Shown: positions 24,290 to 34,570, counted from the first letter of the stretch. The stretch is 64,000 bases of DNA from Siccirubricoccus sp. G192 (GCF_019084075.1 NZ_JAHREN010000001.1:310001-374000); one strand, 5' to 3'. Program-made: numbers and translations. Notes: generated by a model from the letters alone, not told the origin.

Positions 24290-26262
24290 GCCGCCGCCCC
24301 CTCCTGCGCCGGCTTGGGCGCCAGCTTCGGCGCCGGCGCCGCCACGCGCATGCGGCGATCGGAGAGCGAAAGCCCGCCGCCCAGCGCCATGATGGCGGCG
24401 CCGAGCCAGATCCAGGGCGCCAGCGGATTGTGGTGCAGCCGCAGCACCGCCCCGCCGTCCCGCTCATCGCCCAGCACCGTGTAGAGATCGGCCAGCCAGG
24501 TGGTGTGGATGGCGGCCTCCGTGGTGGTCATGCGGCCCACCGGGAAGCTGCGCCGCTCCGGCTCCAGCACCGTCACGGGCCGGCCATTGCGGGTGACGAC
24601 GAGGGTGGCGCGGCGGGCGCTGAAATTCGGCCCGGGCGCATCGCGCAGCGCCTCCAACCGGTAATCGTAGCCGGCGAGCGCCACGCTCTCGCCGGGCTTC
24701 AGCAGCGCCAGCCGGTCGGTGGCGAGGCCCATCCCGGCGAGCCCCAGGATCATCACCCCCATCCCGGCATGCGCCACCGCCCCGCCCCAGGCGGCGCGCG
24801 GCAGGCCGCGGGCGCGGGCGAAGGCGGCGCGCGGGCGGGAGAACAGCGCGATCCTGTCCGTGATATCCGCCAGCGCCCCCAGGATCAGCCAGGCGGCGGC
24901 GGCGAAGCCGAGCGCCGGGCCGAGCCGCTGCCCCTCCAGCGCCAGGCAGAGCAGCAGCGCGGCGAGCCCGCCGAGCGCCGCCCACCACAGCCGCTGCAAG
25001 GCCGGCCAGAGCCGCGCCCGCTTCCAGGGCAGCATCGGCCCCACCGCCATGGCGGCGACCAGCGGCACCGCCAGCGGCAGGGTGGCGCTGTTGAAGAAGG
25101 GCGGCCCGACCGAGATCTTCTGCCCGAGCAGCAGGTCCGCGAACATCGGATAGAGCGTGCCCACCAGCACCACCGCCGCGATCGAGCAGAGCAGCAGGTT
25201 GTTCAGGATCAGCCCGCCCTCCCGCGAGAGCGGCGCGAAGATGCCGGTCGGCGTCATCGCCGCGGCCCGCCAGGCAAAGAGCGCGAAGCCGCCGCCGATA
25301 TAGAGCATCAGCAGCCCGAGGATGAAGACGCCGCGGGTCGGGTCGCTGGCGAAGGCATGCACGGAATTCAGCACGCCCGAGCGCACCAGGAAGGTGCCGA
25401 GCAGGGAGAGGCCGAAGGCGAGCAGCGCGAGGAAGACGGTCCAGGTCTTCAGCGCCTCCCGCCGTTCCACCACGGTGGCGCTGTGCAGCAGGGCGCAGCC
25501 GGCCAGCCAGGGCAGCAGGGAGGCGTTCTCCACCGGGTCCCAGAACCAGTAGCCGCCCCAGCCCAGCTCGTAATAGGCCCACCAGGAGCCGAGCGCGATG
25601 CCCAGCGTCAGGAAGCTCCAGGCCGCCAGCGCCCAGGGCCGCACCCAGCGCCCCCAGGCGGCATCGACCCGCCCCTCGATCAGCGCCGCGATGGCAAAGG
25701 CGAAGGTGACGGAGAAGCCGACATAGCCCAGGTAGAGCAGCGGCGGATGGAAGGCGAGGCCGGGGTCCTGCAGCACCGGATTCAGCCCCTGGCCATCCGC
25801 GGCCGGCGGCCAGACCCGGTCGAAGGGGTTGGAGGTGCCGAGAATGAAGGCCAGGAACCCCACCGCGACCAGCCCCAGCACCGCCAGCACGCGGGCCTGC
25901 AAGGCGCTCGGCAGGTTGCGCCCGAAGCTTGCCACGGCGCCGCCGCAGAGCGCCAGGATCAGCACCCAGAGCACCATGGAGCCCTCATGGCTGCCCCAGG
26001 TCCCGCTCAGCTTGTAGAGCAGCGGCTTCGCCGAATGGCTGTTCTGCACGACATTGGCGACCGTCGTGTCATTGACCGCGAAGCTCCACATCAGGCAGCC
26101 GAAAGCCGCCGCCACCGCCAGCAGCGTGCCGGCGGCGAGTGGCGCGGCGGCGGCCATCAGCCGCGGCGCCGCCCGCTGCGCGCCCCAGAGGCCGAATGCC
26201 GCCTGCGCCAGGGACAGCGCCAGGGCCAGGGCCAGCGCGAAATGGCCGAGTTCGGGAATCAT
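24286..26262 (-). CDS. ccmF: Haem lyase subunit CcmF
   Basis: A 658-residue polytopic inner-membrane protein that joins haem to apocytochrome c together with CcmH/CcmI. It shows SHSAKPLLYKLSGTWGSHEGSM, the tryptophan-rich haem-handling loop WGGYWFWDPVENASLLPWL (WWD domain), and a long C-terminal periplasmic domain before the last helix. Length and order match the family, and there is no frame break. It lies 40 bp after ccmE and overlaps ccmG by four bases. Confidence 0.96.
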   Translation of the reverse strand: MIPELGHFALALALALSLAQAAFGLWGAQRAAPRLMAAAAPLAAGTLLAVAAAFGCLMWSFAVNDTTVANVVQNSHSAKPLLYKLSGTWGSHEGSMVLWVLILALCGGAVASFGRNLPSALQARVLAVLGLVAVGFLAFILGTSNPFDRVWPPAADGQGLNPVLQDPGLAFHPPLLYLGYVGFSVTFAFAIAALIEGRVDAAWGRWVRPWALAAWSFLTLGIALGSWWAYYELGWGGYWFWDPVENASLLPWLAGCALLHSATVVERREALKTWTVFLALLAFGLSLLGTFLVRSGVLNSVHAFASDPTRGVFILGLLMLYIGGGFALFAWRAAAMTPTGIFAPLSREGGLILNNLLLCSIAAVVLVGTLYPMFADLLLGQKISVGPPFFNSATLPLAVPLVAAMAVGPMLPWKRARLWPALQRLWWAALGGLAALLLCLALEGQRLGPALGFAAAAWLILGALADITDRIALFSRPRAAFARARGLPRAAWGGAVAHAGMGVMILGLAGMGLATDRLALLKPGESVALAGYDYRLEALRDAPGPNFSARRATLVVTRNGRPVTVLEPERRSFPVGRMTTTEAAIHTTWLADLYTVLGDERDGGAVLRLHHNPLAPWIWLGAAIMALGGGLSLSDRRMRVAAPAPKLAPKPAQEGAAA

Positions 26263-26302
26263 GGCGCCTCGTCATCCGGCATGGGGGTAGGGGGCAGGTC
26301 GC

Positions 26303-26824
26303 TCATCCACCACTCCGGCCGGGCGGCAGGCGTTCGGGCTCCAGCGTGTTCCAGCTTGCCGCGGGCGGCGGCGCGCCCTGGTCCGGGTTCCAATGGCCGC
26401 TGCGCTTCAGCGCATCCGCGACCTCGGGCGGCATGTAGCTTTCATCGTGGCGGGCCAGCACCTCGCTGGCGCGGAACAGCCCGTCGGGGCCGAGCTTGCC
26501 GAGCGTCACCACCCCCTGCCCCTCGCGGAACAGGTCCGGCAGCACGCCGGCATAGGTGACGGGGACGGTGCTGGCGCCATCCGTCACCCGGAAGCGGGCG
26601 GCGGGGCGGCCATCCGGCGCCGTCTCACGCTCCAGGCTGCCGCTCTCGACCAGGCCGCCGAGGCGGAAGGCGCGGTCCGGCCCCGGTGCCTCCCGCGCGA
26701 TGTCGGAGGGCGAGCGGAAGAAGACCAGGTTGTCCTGGAAGGCGGAAAGCGTCAGGGCGGTGGCGCTGCCGAGCCCGATGGCGCAGAGCAGCAGCAGATA
26801 AAGCCGGCGCCGCTTGCGGGTCAT
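26303..26824 (-). CDS. ccmE: Haem chaperone CcmE
   Basis: A 173-residue periplasmic haem chaperone with an N-terminal anchor ([24 protein letters not shown]). It has an OB-fold body, [18 protein letters not shown], and the covalent haem-binding histidine in [11 protein letters not shown], the HxxxY motif. ATG 26824 overlaps the ccmD stop by four bases; the longer open frame upstream is a shadow of ccmC/ccmD. The tail is Pro/Gly-rich and probably disordered. Confidence 0.95.
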   Translation of the reverse strand: MTRKRRRLYLLLLCAIGLGSATALTLSAFQDNLVFFRSPSDIAREAPGPDRAFRLGGLVESGSLERETAPDGRPAARFRVTDGASTVPVTYAGVLPDLFREGQGVVTLGKLGPDGLFRASEVLARHDESYMPPEVADALKRSGHWNPDQGAPPPAASWNTLEPERLPPGRSGG

Positions 26825-27006
26825 GGGCTGGTCCCCGGCCGGTTCGGTGCCCTGGATCTCACCGCATCCCGTTGCGCCCGCGGGTCGAGCAGCGCCAGCC
26901 GCCGCCGTGCCGCCCGGTGCCGCAGCGCCGCGCCCAGGCCGAGCGCGAGGAAGGTCGCCAGCACCAGCGCATAGCTCGCCGTGACATGCATCCAATGCAC
27001 CGTCAT
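26821..27006 (-). CDS. ccmD: Haem exporter protein CcmD
   Basis: A 61-residue CcmD-type membrane peptide: one N-terminal transmembrane helix ([17 protein letters not shown]) followed by a basic cytoplasmic tail. It stabilises the CcmC-CcmE complex during haem transfer. It is embedded by four-base overlaps between ccmC and ccmE, which confirms the start even though the protein is short and poorly conserved. Confidence 0.85.
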   Translation of the reverse strand: MTVHWMHVTASYALVLATFLALGLGAALRHRAARRRLALLDPRAQRDAVRSRAPNRPGTSP

Positions 27007-27804
27007 GGCCGAGGCTCCGCCTCCGCCCGCCGCGCCGCCGCCATCTGCAAGGCCCGCACCCTTCGTTCCATCACCGCGGCCCGGGTCCGGGCCAGCACCA
27101 CCGCCGCGAAGGCCAGGCTGAAGCCGAGCGCGCAGACCAGCAGCGGATAGAGGATATCCACATGCAGGGCCGGCGCATTGAGCCTGGTCAAACTGGCGGG
27201 CTGATGCAGCGTGTTCCACCAGTCCACCGAGAATTTCACCACCGGCAGGTTCACCGCCCCGATCAGCGCCAGGATCGCGCCCATCCGGGCGCCCCGCTCG
27301 GCATCGTCGAAGGCCCGCACCAGGGCGGCATGGCCGAGCCAGAGGAAGAACAGCACCAGCACGCTGGTCAGCCGCGCATCCCAGACCCACCAGGTGCCCC
27401 ACATCGGCCGCCCCCAGAGGCTGCCGGTGGCGAGGCAGAGCGCCGTCACCGCCGCCCCCACCGGCGACAGCTCCCGGCAGGCGAGATCCGCCAGCGGGTG
27501 CCGCCAGACCAGCGCCAGGGCGGAGCCGATCGCCAGCCCCACATAGCCCCCCATCGCCAGCCAGGCCATCGGCACGTGCAGATAGAGGATGCGCACCGTC
27601 TCCCCCCTGCTGCCAGTCCGGCGGCGAGAAGGCCAGGGCCCAGGCCAGGCCGATGCCGAGCACCAGCAGCGCCGCCCCGGTCAGCCAGGGCAGGATGCGG
27701 CCCGAGAGCCGCAGGAAGCGGCCGGGATTGGCAAAGCGATGCAGGCTGCCGCCACGCGGGGCGGCGCCGGCCAGGGGAGCAAGGGGAGAGGGCAACGTGT
27801 TCAC
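27003..27804 (-). CDS. ccmC: Haem exporter protein CcmC, frameshifted
   Basis: CcmC is a six-helix membrane protein that loads haem onto CcmE. The N-terminus [20 protein letters not shown] and SPPDWQQG is in one frame; the continuation [11 protein letters not shown], the haem-loop [13 protein letters not shown] and the remaining helices are in the next. The break is a six-base run at 27602-27607. Five bases give [14 protein letters not shown], the family consensus, and a 266-residue protein. It is the first gene of the ccmCDEFGHI run; ccmA and ccmB are not in the window. Confidence 0.88.
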
Positions 27805-27918
27805 GCCGACAAACTAGGCGCGCATCGCTCAGGATTGAAGCATCCCATCAGGCAGATAATTCGGTCGGCGGGGATTCATAATCTGCGTATCCAGCAGAGC
27901 GCCTGTTAACCGGAGCGC

Positions 27919-28762
27919 TTAGGGCAAGTTATAAATCTGTACATTTTGGACGTTTATCGGGAAATAGGAGGTAGGCTTAAAATCAATCAGAGGTGCAATT
28001 CTCAAGAAATTCATGATTTCAAACGTAGCTTGTATCAATGAAGAATCCGAGCTGTTAGCGTCAGCACGGGTAACTGCAATGCCTGCCGCTTTTTGAGGAT
28101 CTGTTGTTAAAATCCCATTCGAACCTTCACTAATATAACATAATGAAATGCCATTTATATCAGAATAAAGGTTTGGCCAGAGATGTTTTTCTGGGTGCGC
28201 AGCGAGAAACTCGCGTACGATCCGCACAACGCTTAACTCTGTCATTGACGATTGTGTGAAAATAGCACAAAATACCTGATGGTCGAATTTTTCCTTGTTA
28301 ACATATACGTGCTCCATGAATACATCACCGTTGCCGTCCAGCTTTTCTTCAAAAGCTCCTACTATATAGTTCTTCCCTGAATTCGATCTATCAAGAGTTT
28401 TTACTGATTTAATATTATCCAATGCCTGCATAAGAATTTTTTCTTCCTCAATCGCAGATTTTATCTCTATGGCAGCTACTACGGATTCCACGACAAAATG
28501 CTTTATTCCCCCTATCTCAAATACCGGGTGATAGCCAGTGCGATATATGATAACATCTATTTGTTTACTTATATTGGCAGATGCATCAAATATAAATCCA
28601 GTGTCGATACCAAACTGTGCAGGCACAAAACGTCTCAGATAGGATTTTATAATTTCTTCTCTTGCTCGGCCGTTCTCGCCTGGATGAGTGATCTTAATTC
28701 ACTAAATTTAAGGAGTTTAGTATTTCTTTGTTTAATGATGCCAGAATATTCTTCGTAATCAT
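27919..28762 (-). CDS. DUF6602 putative PD-(D/E)XK nuclease, frameshifted
   Basis: The longest open frame starts at 28626, but DUF6602 proteins have an upstream segment, and it is present: MITKNILASLNKEILNSLNLVN from ATG 28762, then KITHPGENGRAREE after a one-base shift at the AA pair 28696-28697. The reconstruction is 280 residues. The core reads FGIDTGFIFDAS, KQIDVIIYR, ESVVAAIEIKS, giving an Asp then Glu-x-Lys pattern of a nuclease-like fold. The gene is strikingly AT-rich between the ccm operon and the EVE gene, so probably acquired. Nuclease activity is inferred from the pattern; a role in defence is possible. Confidence 0.7.
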
Positions 28763-28824
28763 CTTTGAATTCCGACCGTCTTTGCTGTATCCGAATCCGG
28801 ACGAAGGCAGCGGTGGATTTTATA

Positions 28825-29242
28825 ATGGCGCATTGGCTGGTGAAAAGCGAACCGGAAGCCTTCTCCTGGGACCAGCAGGTGGCGCATGGCGTCGAGCCCT
28901 GGACCGGCGTGCGCAACGCCCAGGCCGCCAACAACCTGCAGGCGATGCGCCAGGGCGACCGCGCCTTCTTCTACCATTCCAATACCGGCCGCGAGATCGT
29001 GGGCGTGGTCGAGGTGGCGCGCGAGGCCTATCCCGACCCGACCGACGGGACCGGCCGCTGGGTCTGCGTGGACATGCAGGCCATCGGCCCCATGCCGCGG
29101 CCGGTGACCCTGGCCGCGATCAAGGCGGCGCCGGAACTCGAGGGGATCGCCCTGCTGCGGCAATCGCGCCTTTCCGTGATGCCGGTGGCGGCGGCGCATT
29201 GGGCCATGCTCTGCCGCATGGGGGGCTGGCCAGGGGGGGTAG
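28825..29242 (+). CDS. EVE-domain protein (3'-end frameshift)
   Basis: A PUA-like EVE domain protein of the thymocyte nuclear protein 1 type: MAHWLVKSEPEAFSWDQ, WTGVRNAQAANNLQAMRQGDRAFFYHSN, GVVEVAREAYPDPT. EVE domains read modified bases in nucleic acids. As written the frame runs on into the next gene, but a seven-G run at 29233-29239 lies just before the natural end; with six Gs it stops at 29242 as GGWPGG, giving 138 residues and leaving 3 bp before the GFA gene. It is divergent from the DUF6602 gene. Confidence 0.85.
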
Positions 29243-29245
29243 GGG

Positions 29246-29752
29246 ATGGAACTCGAAGGATCCTGCCACTGTGGCGCGGTGCGGTTCCGGCTGCGCTCGG
29301 CGCATCCCTATCCCTATCAGCGCTGCTACTGCTCCATCTGCCGCAAGACCCAGGGCGGTGGCGGCTATGCCATCAACCTCGGCGGCGAGGCGGCCAGCCT
29401 GCGCGTCACCGGCCGCCGGCATGTCGGCGTCTACCATGCGCGGATGCGGGAGGCGGGCGAGGCCCGGGCGCATCGCAGCCCGGGGGAGCGGCATTTCTGC
29501 ACCCGCTGCGGCAGCGCGCTCTGGCTCTTCGACCCGCGCTGGCCGGAGCTGGTGCATCCCTTCGCTTCGGCGATCGATACGCCCTTGCCGGCGCCGCCGG
29601 AATCCACCCACATCATGCTGGACTTCAAGCCGGACTGGGTGGCGGTGACGCCCGGCCCGCGGGACAAGCGGCATGAGGGCTACCCGGCCGAGAGCATCGC
29701 CGAATGGCATGCGCGGCTCGGGCTGGCGGACAAGGACGAGCGGGAGGAATGA
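29246..29752 (+). CDS. GFA-family (glutathione-dependent formaldehyde-activating enzyme-like) protein
   Basis: A 168-residue CENP-V/GFA fold protein with zinc ligands in CHCG (SCHCGAVRF), CYCSICRK and FCTRCGSAL. Most members of this family are zinc proteins of unknown substrate despite the name. It lies in a tight row with the EVE and Rieske genes, all small soluble proteins on the same strand. Confidence 0.85.
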   Translation: MELEGSCHCGAVRFRLRSAHPYPYQRCYCSICRKTQGGGGYAINLGGEAASLRVTGRRHVGVYHARMREAGEARAHRSPGERHFCTRCGSALWLFDPRWPELVHPFASAIDTPLPAPPESTHIMLDFKPDWVAVTPGPRDKRHEGYPAESIAEWHARLGLADKDEREE

Positions 29753-29756
29753 CGGT

Positions 29757-30107
29757 TTGAAGGAAACGGAGCGGGTTCTCTGCCGCCTGGAGGACATCCC
29801 CGAAGGCGGCGCCCGCGGCTTCCCCGCCGCGCCTGGCGGCTTCACCGGCCTGTTCGCGGTGAGGAAGGGCGGCCGGGTCTTCGTCTATGTGAATTCCTGC
29901 CCGCATATCGGCCTGCCGCTGGAACCCCTGCCCGACCGCTTCCTGGACCACCGCAGGCAGGCGATCATCTGCGCCGCGCATGGCGCCCGCTTCCGCATCG
30001 AGGACGGCACCTGCATCACCGGCCCCTGTATCGGCGAGGCGCTGGAGGCGGTGGCGGCGCGGATCGAGGAGGGGCAGGTGGTGGTGCCGGCGGATGCGGG
30101 GTTGTGA
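29757..30107 (+). CDS. Rieske [2Fe-2S] domain protein
   Basis: A 116-residue Rieske-type ferredoxin: CPHIGLPL supplies the first Cys-x-His pair and CAAHGARF the second, the usual two-Cys two-His ligation. No ATG lies in frame near the start. TTG 29757 is chosen because a GGGAGG Shine-Dalgarno sits 8-9 bases upstream, overlapping the GFA gene end. It probably donates electrons to an oxygenase encoded elsewhere; no oxygenase gene is adjacent. Confidence 0.8.
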   Translation: MKETERVLCRLEDIPEGGARGFPAAPGGFTGLFAVRKGGRVFVYVNSCPHIGLPLEPLPDRFLDHRRQAIICAAHGARFRIEDGTCITGPCIGEALEAVAARIEEGQVVVPADAGL

Positions 30108-30283
30108 CGCGAAATTGCTGGCCGGCGAACCGCCCCGCCAAGGCAGCCGGCATGGAAGGGGGAGCGGCGCGGCAGGCGCGACCTCACAACCCCTTTACAA
30201 CCTCCCCGCCTCCTGATTGACGCAACGCAAGGCGACATGGGCAAAATCCCGCCAGTCACAGAACCCGCCAAGGGAGGCCCAGC

Positions 30284-32218
30284 ATGTCCGATGACGCCCT
30301 GATCGCCGTGAAGCCCGAGATCGCCGCCGGGGCCCTGGTGGACCAGTCCCGCTTCCAGGCCATGACCGCCGAGGCGGCGCGCGACCCGGAAGGCTTCTGG
30401 CGCCGGGAGGCGGGGCGCATCGCCTGGATGACGCCGCCGACGAAGATCAAGAACGTGGACTTCACCGGCGACGTGACCATCAAGTGGTTCGAGGACGGCG
30501 TGCTGAACGCCTCCGTCTCCTGCCTCGACCGGCACCTGGAAAGCCGCGGCGACCAGGTGGCGATCATCTGGGAAGGCGACGACCCCGCCAGCGACAGCAA
30601 GGTCACCTACCGGCAATTGCACGAACGCGTCTGCCGCCTGGCCAATGCCATGCGCGGGCTCGGCGTGAAGAAGGGCGACCGGGTCTGCATCTACCTGCCG
30701 ATGATCGTGGAGGCGGCGGTGGCCATGCTCGCCTGCGCCCGGATCGGCGCGGTGCATTCCATCGTCTTCGGCGGCTTCTCGCCGGACAGCGTGGCCTCCC
30801 GCATCCAGGACAGCGAATGCGTGCTGCTGCTGACCGCGGATGAGGGCCGGCGTGGCGGCCGCAAGGTGCCGCTCAAGGCCAATGCGGATGAGGCGCTCGC
30901 CGCCTGCCCCTCGATCCGCCATGTGATCGTCGCGAAGAATACCGGCGGCACGGTGGCGATGCAGCCCGGCCGCGACCTGTGGTGGGAGGATGCCTGCGCC
31001 GGGCAGCCCGCCACCTGCGAGCCGGAGCGGATGGGCGCGGAGGACCCGCTCTTCATCCTCTACACCTCGGGCAGCACGGGGAAGCCCAAGGGCGTGCTGC
31101 ATACCACCGGCGGCTACATGGTCTGGGCCAGCTACACGCATGATCTGGTCTTCGACTACCACCCCGGCGAGATCTACTGGTGCACCGCCGATGTCGGCTG
31201 GGTGACCGGCCACACCTATATCGTCTATGGCCCGCTCGCCAATGGCGCCACCAGCCTGATGTTCGAGGGCGTGCCCAACTACCCCGGCGTGGACCGCTTC
31301 TGGCAGGTGGTGGACAAGCACCAGGTCAATATCTTCTACACCGCCCCCACCGCGATCCGCGCCCTGATGCGCGACGGCGAGGCGCCGGTGAAGAAGCACA
31401 GCCGCAAGTCGCTCCGCGTGCTCGGCTCGGTCGGCGAGCCGATCAACCCGGAAGCCTGGCTCTGGTACTATCGCGTGGTCGGCGACGAGCGCTGCCCCAT
31501 CGTGGATACCTGGTGGCAGACCGAGACGGGCGGCATCCTGATCTCGCCGCTGCCCGGCGCGGTGGCGCAGAAGCCCGGCTCCGCCACCCTGCCGCTGCCC
31601 GGCGTCTTCCCGGCGCTGGTGGATGGCGAGGGCAAGCTGCTGGAGGGCGTGGCCGAGGGCAACCTGGTCCTGACGGACAGTTGGCCCGGCCAGATGCGCA
31701 CCGTCTATGGCGACCATGCGCGCTTCGTGCAGACCTATTTCGCCACCTTCCCCGGCATGTATTTCAGCGGGGATGGCGCGCGGCGGGATGCCGATGGCTA
31801 TTGGTGGATCACCGGCCGCGTCGATGACGTCATCAATGTCGCCGGCCACCGCATGGGCACGGCGGAGATCGAATCGGCGCTGGTGGCGCATCCCAAGGTC
31901 GCCGAGGCCGCGGTGGTCGGCATGCCGCACGACATCAAGGGCCAGGGCATCTACGCCTATGTCACGCTGAAGACCGGCGAGGAGCCGAACGATGCGCTGA
32001 AGCGCGAATTGGTGGCCTGGGTGCGGAAGGAGATCGGGCCGATCGCCTCGCCGGACGCCATCCAATGGGCGCCGGGCCTGCCCAAGACGCGCTCCGGCAA
32101 GATCATGCGCCGCATCCTGCGCAAGATCGCCGCGAATGAGACCGAAGCCCTGGGCGACACCTCGACGCTCGCCGATCCCGGCGTGGTGCAGGATCTGGTG
32201 GAGAACCGGATCGCCTGA
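30284..32218 (+). CDS. acsA: Acetyl-CoA synthetase
   Basis: A 644-residue AMP-forming acetate-CoA ligase of standard length. It shows the adenylation P-loop [31 protein letters not shown], the [10 protein letters not shown] motif that recognises the short acyl chain, and the C-terminal [11 protein letters not shown] with the catalytic, acetylation-regulated lysine. It activates acetate in the cytoplasm. A strong AAGGGAGG ribosome-binding site precedes the ATG. It is monocistronic; the Crp-type regulator downstream is 177 bp away. Confidence 0.97.
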   Translation: MSDDALIAVKPEIAAGALVDQSRFQAMTAEAARDPEGFWRREAGRIAWMTPPTKIKNVDFTGDVTIKWFEDGVLNASVSCLDRHLESRGDQVAIIWEGDDPASDSKVTYRQLHERVCRLANAMRGLGVKKGDRVCIYLPMIVEAAVAMLACARIGAVHSIVFGGFSPDSVASRIQDSECVLLLTADEGRRGGRKVPLKANADEALAACPSIRHVIVAKNTGGTVAMQPGRDLWWEDACAGQPATCEPERMGAEDPLFILYTSGSTGKPKGVLHTTGGYMVWASYTHDLVFDYHPGEIYWCTADVGWVTGHTYIVYGPLANGATSLMFEGVPNYPGVDRFWQVVDKHQVNIFYTAPTAIRALMRDGEAPVKKHSRKSLRVLGSVGEPINPEAWLWYYRVVGDERCPIVDTWWQTETGGILISPLPGAVAQKPGSATLPLPGVFPALVDGEGKLLEGVAEGNLVLTDSWPGQMRTVYGDHARFVQTYFATFPGMYFSGDGARRDADGYWWITGRVDDVINVAGHRMGTAEIESALVAHPKVAEAAVVGMPHDIKGQGIYAYVTLKTGEEPNDALKRELVAWVRKEIGPIASPDAIQWAPGLPKTRSGKIMRRILRKIAANETEALGDTSTLADPGVVQDLVENRIA

Positions 32219-32395
32219 CCAGGCCGGCGGCGCGGCCTTTCGGGGCCGCGCCGCCGCATGTCTTTCGCGCAACCTGCCGCGGTCTGTGCCCTGGGAGACA
32301 GACCCCAAGCTTTCGCCGTGCCAACGTTATCCAGCCGTGCAACGGCCGGGGTTCAGCATCAGGCCTCTCATCATCAGGGAGGTGGAGGCCAAGGA

Positions 32396-33175
32396 ATGGA
32401 TGGTGACCGGAGCCCGAGCCGCCTGGCCGGCACCGCGCCGCGCCCGAATACGGGCGCCTGCGGCAACCGCCTGCTGGATGCCATCCCGGCCGGCCGCTTC
32501 GCCCTGCTGGAGCCGCATCTCGAACGCATCACGCTCGCCCCCGGCCGGACGCTGTTCGAGCCTGGCGACGATGTCACCCACGCGCATTTCCCCTGCGGCG
32601 GCGCGGCGATCGCCCTGGTGACGGTGATGGCGGATGGCCGCACCGCGGAAGCCGCGGTGGTCGGCTGCGAAGGCGCGGTCGGCGTCATCATCAGCGCCGG
32701 CGACAAGCCGGCCTCCACCCGCGCCATGGTGCAGATGCCGGGCCATGCCCTGCGGCTGGAGGCGGCCCGGCTGGAGGATGCGAAGCAGGCCTCCGCCGCC
32801 ATCCGCGACACGGTCAGCCGCTATGCCGATGCGCTGCTCGCGCAGGTGCTGCAATCCGTCGCCTGCAATGCGCTGCATCCGGTGGAGGAGCGCATCTGCC
32901 GCTGGCTGCTGAGCCTGCAGGACCGCGCCGGCACACCGGAACTGCCGGTGACGCAGGAACACCTGGCGGAACAGCTCGGGGTCCGGCGCACCACCGTGAC
33001 CCGGGTGCTGGCCAGGCTGGAAGCAGCGGGCATGATCCGCGGCAGCCGCGGCAAGGTGGCGGTGGTCAACCGGCCGCGCCTCCGGCATGCCGCCTGCGAA
33101 TGCTACCAGGCGGTCCGCGAGCATTTCTACCGGGTCGCACCGGGGCTCTATCCGATCGGTCCGGAGGAGCTGTGA
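32396..33175 (+). CDS. Crp/Fnr-family transcriptional regulator
   Basis: A 259-residue regulator with an N-terminal cyclic-nucleotide-binding-like beta roll (LEPHLERITLAPGRTLFEPGD) and a C-terminal winged helix with recognition region TQEHLAEQLGVRRTTVTRVLARLEAAG. There is no cysteine cluster for an Fnr iron-sulfur centre. ATG 32396 is preferred because AAGGA precedes it and the cNMP domain then begins at the usual distance. It sits 48 bp upstream of an HWE histidine kinase, a pairing seen in alphaproteobacterial stress regulation. Confidence 0.82.
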   Translation: MDGDRSPSRLAGTAPRPNTGACGNRLLDAIPAGRFALLEPHLERITLAPGRTLFEPGDDVTHAHFPCGGAAIALVTVMADGRTAEAAVVGCEGAVGVIISAGDKPASTRAMVQMPGHALRLEAARLEDAKQASAAIRDTVSRYADALLAQVLQSVACNALHPVEERICRWLLSLQDRAGTPELPVTQEHLAEQLGVRRTTVTRVLARLEAAGMIRGSRGKVAVVNRPRLRHAACECYQAVREHFYRVAPGLYPIGPEEL

Positions 33176-33223
33176 AGGGAATGTGATGACGGGGCCGAAA
33201 GGCTCTGTCGCGTAACGGACAGA

Positions 33224-34330
33224 ATGGTTGCCTCCTGCGGTGCTACAGCTTTGCGTGAGCGCATCGAGGCCCCGGCTTTGCCGTCATTCCTTCCCGGCTG
33301 TGACATAGCCCTCCCTGGGCCGGACCTGGCGGGCGCCACCGCAATGCGCGAGGCGGCGAGCCAGGCCGCATCCCGGCTCGCCCTGGCGCAGGCGGCGGCG
33401 GGGGCCGGCGCCTGGGAACTCGACCTCGGCACTGGCCGCCTCTGGCTGGACCCGGCCGGCCGTGCCCTGCACGGCCTCCCTCCGGGGCCGGAGGCAGCGA
33501 TCGGCTTCGGCGATTTCCTGGCCCTGCTGCATCCCGAGGACCGGCAGGCGGCCGAGGCCGGCCTGCGCGGGGCGGCCGCCCAGGGCAGGCCCTGCCGCCT
33601 CCGCTACCGCATCCAGGCCGCGGCAGGCGCGGCGCCACGCTGGATCGAGTGCCACGGCGGCCGCCTGGAAGGTGCCCCATGGCCGGGAGCCGGCCGCTGC
33701 CTGGGCATCAGCCTCGATGTCACGGCGCAGCAGGCGGAGGAGGAAGGCGCCGTGCTGCGGATGCGGGAGGTGGACCACCGCTCCAGGAACACGCTCGCCA
33801 CCGTGCAGGCCCTGCTGCGCCTCACCCGGGCGGAAACCCCGGAAGGCTATGCCCGCGCGCTGGAGGGCCGCATCGCCGCGCTCGGCCGGGCGCAGGCGCT
33901 GCTGGTGGCGGGCACCGGGCCGGAGCTGCGGGCCCTGCTGGAGGCCGAATTCCTCCCCTATCTCGGCAGCGCCACGGGCCGGCTGGGGCTCAGCGGCCCC
34001 GGCCTGGCGCTGGCGCCGGAGGCGGTGCAGCCGCTCTCCATGGCGGTACATGAGCTGGTGACGAATGCCGCCAAGCACGGCGCCCTGTCCTGCCCCGGCG
34101 GCCGCGTGGCGATCGAGTGGGCCATCACCGCCGAGGGCTGGCTGCGCCTCGAATGGCAGGAGACGGGCGGGCCGCCGCTGGTCGGGCCGCCGGGCCGCAC
34201 CGGCTTCGGCTCCGGCCTGCTGCGCAGCCTGGCGCGGGTGCAGCTCGGCGGGTCGCTGGAAAAGACCTGGGAGGCCGCCGGGCTGCGCTGCCGGATCATG
34301 CTGCCGCCGCAGGCGCTGGAGCCGGGCTGA
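33224..34330 (+). CDS. PAS-domain HWE-family sensor histidine kinase
   Basis: A 368-residue soluble kinase. A PAS fold (about residues 55-175, with WELDLGTGRLWLDPAGRALHG and LHPEDRQAAEAGL) precedes an HWE/HisKA_2 core in which the phospho-acceptor is REVDHRSRNTLATVQALL. The ATPase part has HELVTNAAKHGAL and GFGSGLLRSL. There is no membrane segment or receiver domain. ATG 33344 could be an alternative start that keeps the PAS domain. It probably works with the upstream Crp-type regulator's network in general stress signalling, though this is inference. Confidence 0.82.
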   Translation: MVASCGATALRERIEAPALPSFLPGCDIALPGPDLAGATAMREAASQAASRLALAQAAAGAGAWELDLGTGRLWLDPAGRALHGLPPGPEAAIGFGDFLALLHPEDRQAAEAGLRGAAAQGRPCRLRYRIQAAAGAAPRWIECHGGRLEGAPWPGAGRCLGISLDVTAQQAEEEGAVLRMREVDHRSRNTLATVQALLRLTRAETPEGYARALEGRIAALGRAQALLVAGTGPELRALLEAEFLPYLGSATGRLGLSGPGLALAPEAVQPLSMAVHELVTNAAKHGALSCPGGRVAIEWAITAEGWLRLEWQETGGPPLVGPPGRTGFGSGLLRSLARVQLGGSLEKTWEAAGLRCRIMLPPQALEPG

Positions 34331-34414
34331 TCGGCCTGTGGAATTCCATCTCCCCGAACAGGACGCGAACCGGAGTCCGGCCGGCCTGTCGCGAGGCACC
34401 GTGGAATCAAGCGC

Positions 34415-34457
34415 CTGCCCCGAGTCGCGGGAACGAATCGCCGACATGCGACTCGGG
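34415..34457. terminator. 12-bp perfect inverted repeat between convergent genes
   Basis: GCCCCGAGTCGC (34415-34426) pairs perfectly with GCGACTCGGGGC (34446-34457) across a 19-base loop. It lies between the converging HWE kinase and SDHAF4-like genes, where a bidirectional terminator is expected, but there is no T-tract. Confidence 0.4.
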
Positions 34458-34570
34458 GCGGCCGTGCATCCGGCCGCCACAAGGGCTTGTGGGCATGACC
34501 GGTGCTCCACCACAACTCCGTTCGCGGTCTGGCCCCGCCGCGAATCGGGTGCGGCCCGGCGCCGCCGGGT

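Noticed and set aside
23785..26559. 924-residue open frame on the plus strand
   Set aside because: Antisense to ccmG, ccmF and ccmE, which are unmistakable; low-complexity shadow.
29885..32308. 807-residue open frame on the minus strand
   Set aside because: Antisense to acsA and the Rieske gene; no recognisable domain.
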